Shown: positions 59,754 to 64,000 of the stretch, one piece after another
Layout: the number at the start of each line of letters is the position of its first letter
Position numbering within the stretch: the first letter of the stretch is position 1
From: Rosa chinensis
Taxonomy: Eukaryota; Streptophyta; Magnoliopsida; Rosales; Rosaceae
Direction: 5' to 3'
DNA length: 64,000 nt
NCBI RefSeq assembly: GCF_002994745.2
Contig: NC_037094.1
Coordinates: 41,409,456 to 41,473,455 of the forward strand
Program-made: the position numbers and the translations under genes
The notes under the pieces: generated by a model
Seen by the model: the letters and a program-made list of their open reading frames with translations, nothing else
The model's database searches: none
Told to the model about the DNA's origin: nothing

Positions 59754-60800
59754 GCTTGAATTTAACGTCTTTCAGCCAGACGGTACCTCCATTAAATAAA
59801 GTTAGTGACTATAATTAACAAAAAAATACAAAAAAAAAAAAATATATATATATATATATATAAACAAGTATAACAAGTTAGTGAATTACAAACTACATGT
59901 AATATTAACAAGTTAAGTACACAAGTTAACAAGTCAGTACATAAGACACAAGTTAAGTACACAAGTGAGTAAAAAAAAAAAAAAAACACGAAAAATATTT
60001 ACACAAGTGTTTTTTTTTTTTTTCTTTTCTTTCTTTGTACGAAAATACTTACAAATATTTACATTCTTTCCTTTCCTTTACAATTATTTTCAACACTTAG
60101 GTACGGGAACAGGGAGTCTCGATGTGCAATGGGACTGAAACAGCTACCCTTTTCAAGACTATGTTTAATCCAATATACCTTAGTGAATCACAATATTTTC
60201 GTTTGTTATATATATCATTGATATCAAATTAAATTCCAAGCGGTAAATCAAGAGGACGTGCGGCCCAAGTATAGTCGTCTAGACACCAAGTCTCTCCTAC
60301 ATCCTTTGGGCAACCTTACTGAAATGGCCAGGTAGGGGAGGGCGACCACGAGAGGTAGAATCCATTTTGGCATGAGCTACTCCCACATTGTGGTTTAGGC
60401 CCATTTGTAAGCACTTCTGGATTCAAGAACCTGTCATGAGCGTTGTCCCCTTCCTAGACACCATCCCACATAGGCTATACTTACTTGGATGAAAAAGATC
60501 CTAAGTGTAAAGACAGTTCAATGAATGTTAATAAAGGCCGCCCTCAACCTTAAGGGACCTGGACTAGATACCAATAAGGGGTTTAGGCCTATATTAATAA
60601 ACACGACTTCACCTATTCCTTCTTTAATTTACAACTCACAATTAAAATTCGTATTCAATAATATAAATAACAACCTAAGTAATTAATTAACTAATTAACT
60701 AACAAATTATGAACAATTAACAATAAAATTTTTTTTTTTTTTTTCGAACACAATAAAAAAACAACACATATATTCACATATTTAACAAGTGATTTTTCAA
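59754..60800 (-). other. 5' leader of element D
   Basis: Non-coding. (TA)n at 59842-59862, poly(A)/poly(T) runs near 59971 and 60010, the second shared block near 60090-60150, and the shared leader block at about 60326-60605. Confidence 0.7.
59842..59862. repeat. (TA)n microsatellite
   Basis: About ten TA units in the element D leader, at the same site as 46924-46953 in A3. Confidence 0.93.
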
Positions 60801-60818
60801 TCCCCGGCAACGGCGCCA
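60801..60818 (-). other. Primer-binding site of element D (tRNA-Asp)
   Basis: Minus-strand TGGCGCCGTTGCCGGGGA, five bases from the 5' LTR. Confidence 0.92.
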
Positions 60819-60823
60819 AAAAT

Positions 60824-62860
60824 TGATACACTATGAGCAAGCGCATAATTTAACCCTGAAATGTCATTAGTAGTACGTAATAAATAGGGATCGTTCTATT
60901 CCGGGGATTGAGGGTACACCTGTCAATGTAGGACAAACAAACAATTAAAATTAAAACAACGTATAATATTTACAAAGATATTCACAAGTATAAACATTAT
61001 TTACGAAAAGGGGGGAGATTTTGTTTTTGGGTTTTCGAAAATAAATTAAGTAAACAAAAGAATTAAAATGCAAAAACATAAATACAAAGATGGAATGAGA
61101 AAACAAAGATCAAAACCGAAACTTTTGATTGAAATCGATTCAAACCCTAATATTGTTCATCTAAGTCATGAGAAAGGAGTTGATCATGTGAAACATTCGA
61201 AAGCAAATGAATTCCCATTTTTTACTTTTCAATGCTAATTAACCTAAGCGAAAGCACCTAGATTAATCCTATCAAACATGCAATCAAACCCTAGAAAGCT
61301 AGTCAATCATGTCATGTTTAACGCATTACACATAGGGAAAGGCTATCAACCCAAGTGTACAACTTAGTATGGAAAAGTCCACCTAATTGCAATCCTCGTT
61401 AATTAAATTCGGTCTTTGCACAAAACCTTTACTACTTTGATTCAAGTTTACACAAAACGAAAAGTCGATTTCATGTTCTTAAACCTAGCACCAATTATAT
61501 CGAAACCCTAAGTGTTTGCAACCACATAAGATTAAAATACAAAAGTCATCTATAACGCAAATTTAATTAAACAAACCCACATAAGCAACTCTCGAATCGC
61601 AATAATATGAATCTGAAAATTCTCAATTAATCATAAAAATTCCAGAAATTAATATTTGTTCAAACACATATGTCAACTAGTTCATAACCAACGAAATTCA
61701 AAGCAAAGGTTACAAAGGAGAATCAGATTACACCGTGAGATGGGGATGGTGATGAACGATTGATGTGGTGGTCTCTTGAATCTCGAAAGCAAGCTTCAAG
61801 GTTGGAGATGGATGATGGATGCTCACGGCTATGCTTCTTCTCCCTTGGCCTTGCTTGAACTCGTGGAGATGACTAGAGGATGGAGAAACTCACGGCTATG
61901 CTAAGAAGATTTTCTGATTTTTTTCTAAAGTGTAAATTGTATGGGGGAGAGGAACTTTTGACGTTGAGAAAGGGGGAGTTTTATATAGGAGCATGGCTAG
62001 GGTTCAAAAAGCAATCAGAATTTTCCACATAGCTTCAACCAATGATAATTCGCCAAGTAAGCTTGTGATGTGGTCCAACCAATCATAGAATGCCAAGTAA
62101 GCCTTGTGATGTGTTCCAACCAATCATAATTCTCTAAAATACCTCCCTAATATTTAATTGCCGAATTTCCTTGAAATTATTCTGATTTTCTTCATGAATT
62201 TCGGCCAACATTCCTTTAGGGAATTTAGGGATGAATCTAGACGCCTTTTTAGCTTTTCCTTGGTGCACACATATTTTCCTTCCATAAATATCTCCCTTGA
62301 ATCTCTCTTGGCGTCATCTCCTTGATTATTTCTGATTTTCACGTTGGCAATCACACCAAATTATTCCTCAAATAATATTTCTTTCCATAAAAGTCTCCTA
62401 AGAAAATCTCTCCTTGAAATCCTCAATCAATCATCTTCAATTCCCACGTTGTCACCTTGTTTTTCCTTAAGTATTACACGGCAAATTTAATTCCCAAGGA
62501 AAATGTATTTTCCTTTTTTAAAAACACTTCCTTGAATCCCTCCTTGCCATGTCATCTTCATGAAACTTGTCGTTCCATTTATGAACTCAATTCAGCTTAT
62601 TTATTCCAAAAACCTGAAAATAGAAGCTTTCTAAAATAAGAAATGGAAACTTTCTTAAACTAAAATGGAAACTTTCTAAAAAAATGAAATGGAAACTTTC
62701 TAAAAATGGAAAATAGAAACTATAAAACGGAAACTTTCTACAATTAGGAACTTTCCCATTCGAAGAATGGAAACTTTCCTAAACAGAGTTTTATTAAGGA
62801 AATAACGCAGAAAATATAGGGAAATAACAGTTAAAATGTCGCATTAAAATGCACCTATCA
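60824..62860 (-). repeat. 5' LTR of element D
   Basis: 2037 bp. Its U5 end reads TGATACACTATGAGCAAGCGC against TGATGCGCCTGAAAGCAAGCGC in the 3' LTR. That weakens the terminal hairpin, although the rest of the LTR looks unchanged. Confidence 0.95.
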
Positions 62861-64000
62861 TTCAATGAGGATTGCAAGAAGGCGTTTGAAAAGCTCAAGG
62901 AGTTGTTGACCACGGCCCCCATCATATGCCCTCCGGATTGGAGTCTACCCTTCGAGCTTATGTGTGATGCATCAGACTATGCTGTTGGAGCTGTGTTGGG
63001 CCAGAGGAAGGATAAAAAGCCCTATGCTATTTACTATGCTTCTCGGACCCTCAACGACGCCCAGCTCAACTACTCCACCACTGAAAAAGAACTCTTGGCT
63101 GTAGTCTTTGCTTTAGATAAGTTTCGTTCTTATTTATTGCACTCTAAAGTAATTGTTTACTCTGACCATGCAGCCTTGAGATATCTGATGATCAAGAAGG
63201 AGGCCAAGCCCAGATTAATTCGATGGATCCTGTTGCTTCAGGAATTTGACTTAGAGATCAAGGACAAGAAGGGCAGCGAGAATGTGGTGGCGGACCATTT
63301 GAGCAGGATAGTATACGAGGAGGACGTCCAGCCCCTACAGGAAACTTTCCCAGATGAGCAGCTCTTTGGGATAGAGGTTAGTGTGCCCTGGTATGCGGAT
63401 ATAGTTAACTATTTAGTCACTAGGACATTTCCTGACACACTTTCCAAAGCTAGTAAGGATAAATTGAAGAAAATGGCTAGGCACTTTATTTGGGATGAGC
63501 CCTATTTATGGAAACATTGTAGTGACCAAGTCATTAGGAGATGTGTCCCAGAGTCTGAGCATAGGTCAATTCTATCATTTTGCCATAGTGAGGCTTGTGG
63601 AGGCCACTTTGGGCCTCGTAGAACAGCCTTGAAGGTCTTAGATTGTGGATTTTATTGGCCCACTATCTTCAAGGATGCAAACTTGTTTTGTATTTCTTGT
63701 GATAGGTGCCAACGGACTGGTAATCTTGGCCCAAAAGATCAAATGCCCATGAGCCCAATAATAAATGTAGAAATTTTTGATGTTTGGGGCATTGACTTTA
63801 TGGGCCCATTTCCCTCGTCTAATGGTTGTTTATATATACTATTGGCTGTGGACTATGTATCAAAGTGGGTGGAAGCAAAAGCCACCAGGACTAACGATTC
63901 AAAAGTGGTTGCAGGTTTCTTGAAAACTAACATATTTTCCAGGTTTGGAGTGCCACGTGTGCTAATCAGTGATGGAGGTTCTCACTTTTGTAACCGTACA
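62861..64000 (+). CDS. pol: Pol of element C resumed: RNase H and integrase, runs off the window
   Basis: 380 open codons starting with the duplicated TTCAA and in phase with the frame cut at 55729. RNase H has candidate acidic residues at 36 (DASDY), about 76, 102 and 145. Integrase shows the HHCC region (about 242-280) and the first two acidic residues near 312 (GIDFMGPF) and 371 (ISDGGSHF). The third lies beyond the window edge. It is collinear with residues 80-460 of the element B fragment. There is no stop inside it. It has no start codon of its own and is not expected to be translated while element D is present. Confidence 0.93.

Larger units (their letters stand above)
55730..62860 (-). 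mobile_element. Element D: non-autonomous family A element inserted in pol of element C
   Basis: 7131 bp. 5' LTR 60824-62860, PBS 60801-60818, leader, 3' non-coding region, PPT 57768-57782, 3' LTR 55730-57767. TSD TTCAA at 55725-55729 and 62861-62865. The LTRs appear identical by eye except for about ten bases next to the U5 terminus, so this is one of the youngest insertions. No gag-pol. Confidence 0.96.
40270..64000 (+). mobile_element. Element C: autonomous Athila-like retrotransposon, right end outside window
   Basis: 5' LTR 40270-41841 plus 50695-50854, PBS 50860-50877, leader, and gag-pol from 51879. It is split by a reversed solo C LTR (in the 5' LTR) and by element D (in pol). Reading frames before and after element D are open and in phase, so apart from the insertions the visible coding part seems undamaged. 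Rest of integrase, 3' region and 3' LTR lie beyond 64000. Confidence 0.93.

Overview
The window is plant DNA, most likely from a eudicot with a repeat-rich genome. It is a nest of LTR retrotransposons of the Ty3/gypsy superfamily, Athila/Tat branch. Two points support this. Every primer-binding site is TGGCGCCGTTGCCGGGGA, complementary to the 3' end of tRNA-Asp, lying five bases after the LTR. The gag-pol protein has a CCHC knuckle, a DLGAS protease, an FMDDF reverse transcriptase, RNase H and a D,D35E integrase, and no chromodomain. I found no host gene in 64 kb, which suggests gene-poor heterochromatin.

Three related LTR families recur, called A, B and C here. Family A (LTR about 2.0 kb) is non-autonomous: it keeps PBS, leader, about 2 kb of 3' non-coding sequence and polypurine tract, but has no gag-pol. 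Family B (LTR about 2.3 kb) and family C (LTR about 1.73 kb) carry gag-pol.

Layout. 1-2070: part of a + strand B LTR inside an older LTR end (2071-2170). 2171-3467 continuing at 26477-26651: an unidentified, probably LTR-derived sequence with a striking array of eight hairpins. 3468-26471: a solo A LTR (+, TSD AAATT) split by element B (4181-25164, minus strand, TSD AATTA). Element B has gag-pol broken by three single-base deletions, and its leader is split by element F (15314-22310), whose 3' LTR is inverted. 26652-28249: an old LTR relic. 28250-38120: a 159-bp tandem repeat split by element E (28942-37559, minus, TSD TTTTA), which contains an 885-bp triplication. 38121-40269: two old LTR pieces. 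40270-64000: element C (+). Its 5' LTR is split by a reversed solo C LTR (TSD GGAAC), itself split by element A3 (42851-49955, TSD ACGGT). Its gag-pol (from 51879) is split in frame by element D (55730-62860, TSD TTCAA) and resumes to the window edge.

The signals most worth a second look are RNA-level structures that the ORFs do not explain. They are: the eight-hairpin array with a constant loop and changing but self-complementary stems; an 11-nt LTR motif complementary to the PBS region, with a compensatory change between families; a U5-terminal hairpin whose stem differs between families yet still pairs; a compound hairpin just after pol; and three polypurine-tract-like motifs per element. 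The inverted LTR of element F begins at the PBS-complementary motif, which suggests an aberrant reverse-transcription product. The non-autonomous A elements presumably move using Gag-Pol from B- or C-like elements, and the blocks they share with those elements are candidates for the cis signals recognised.
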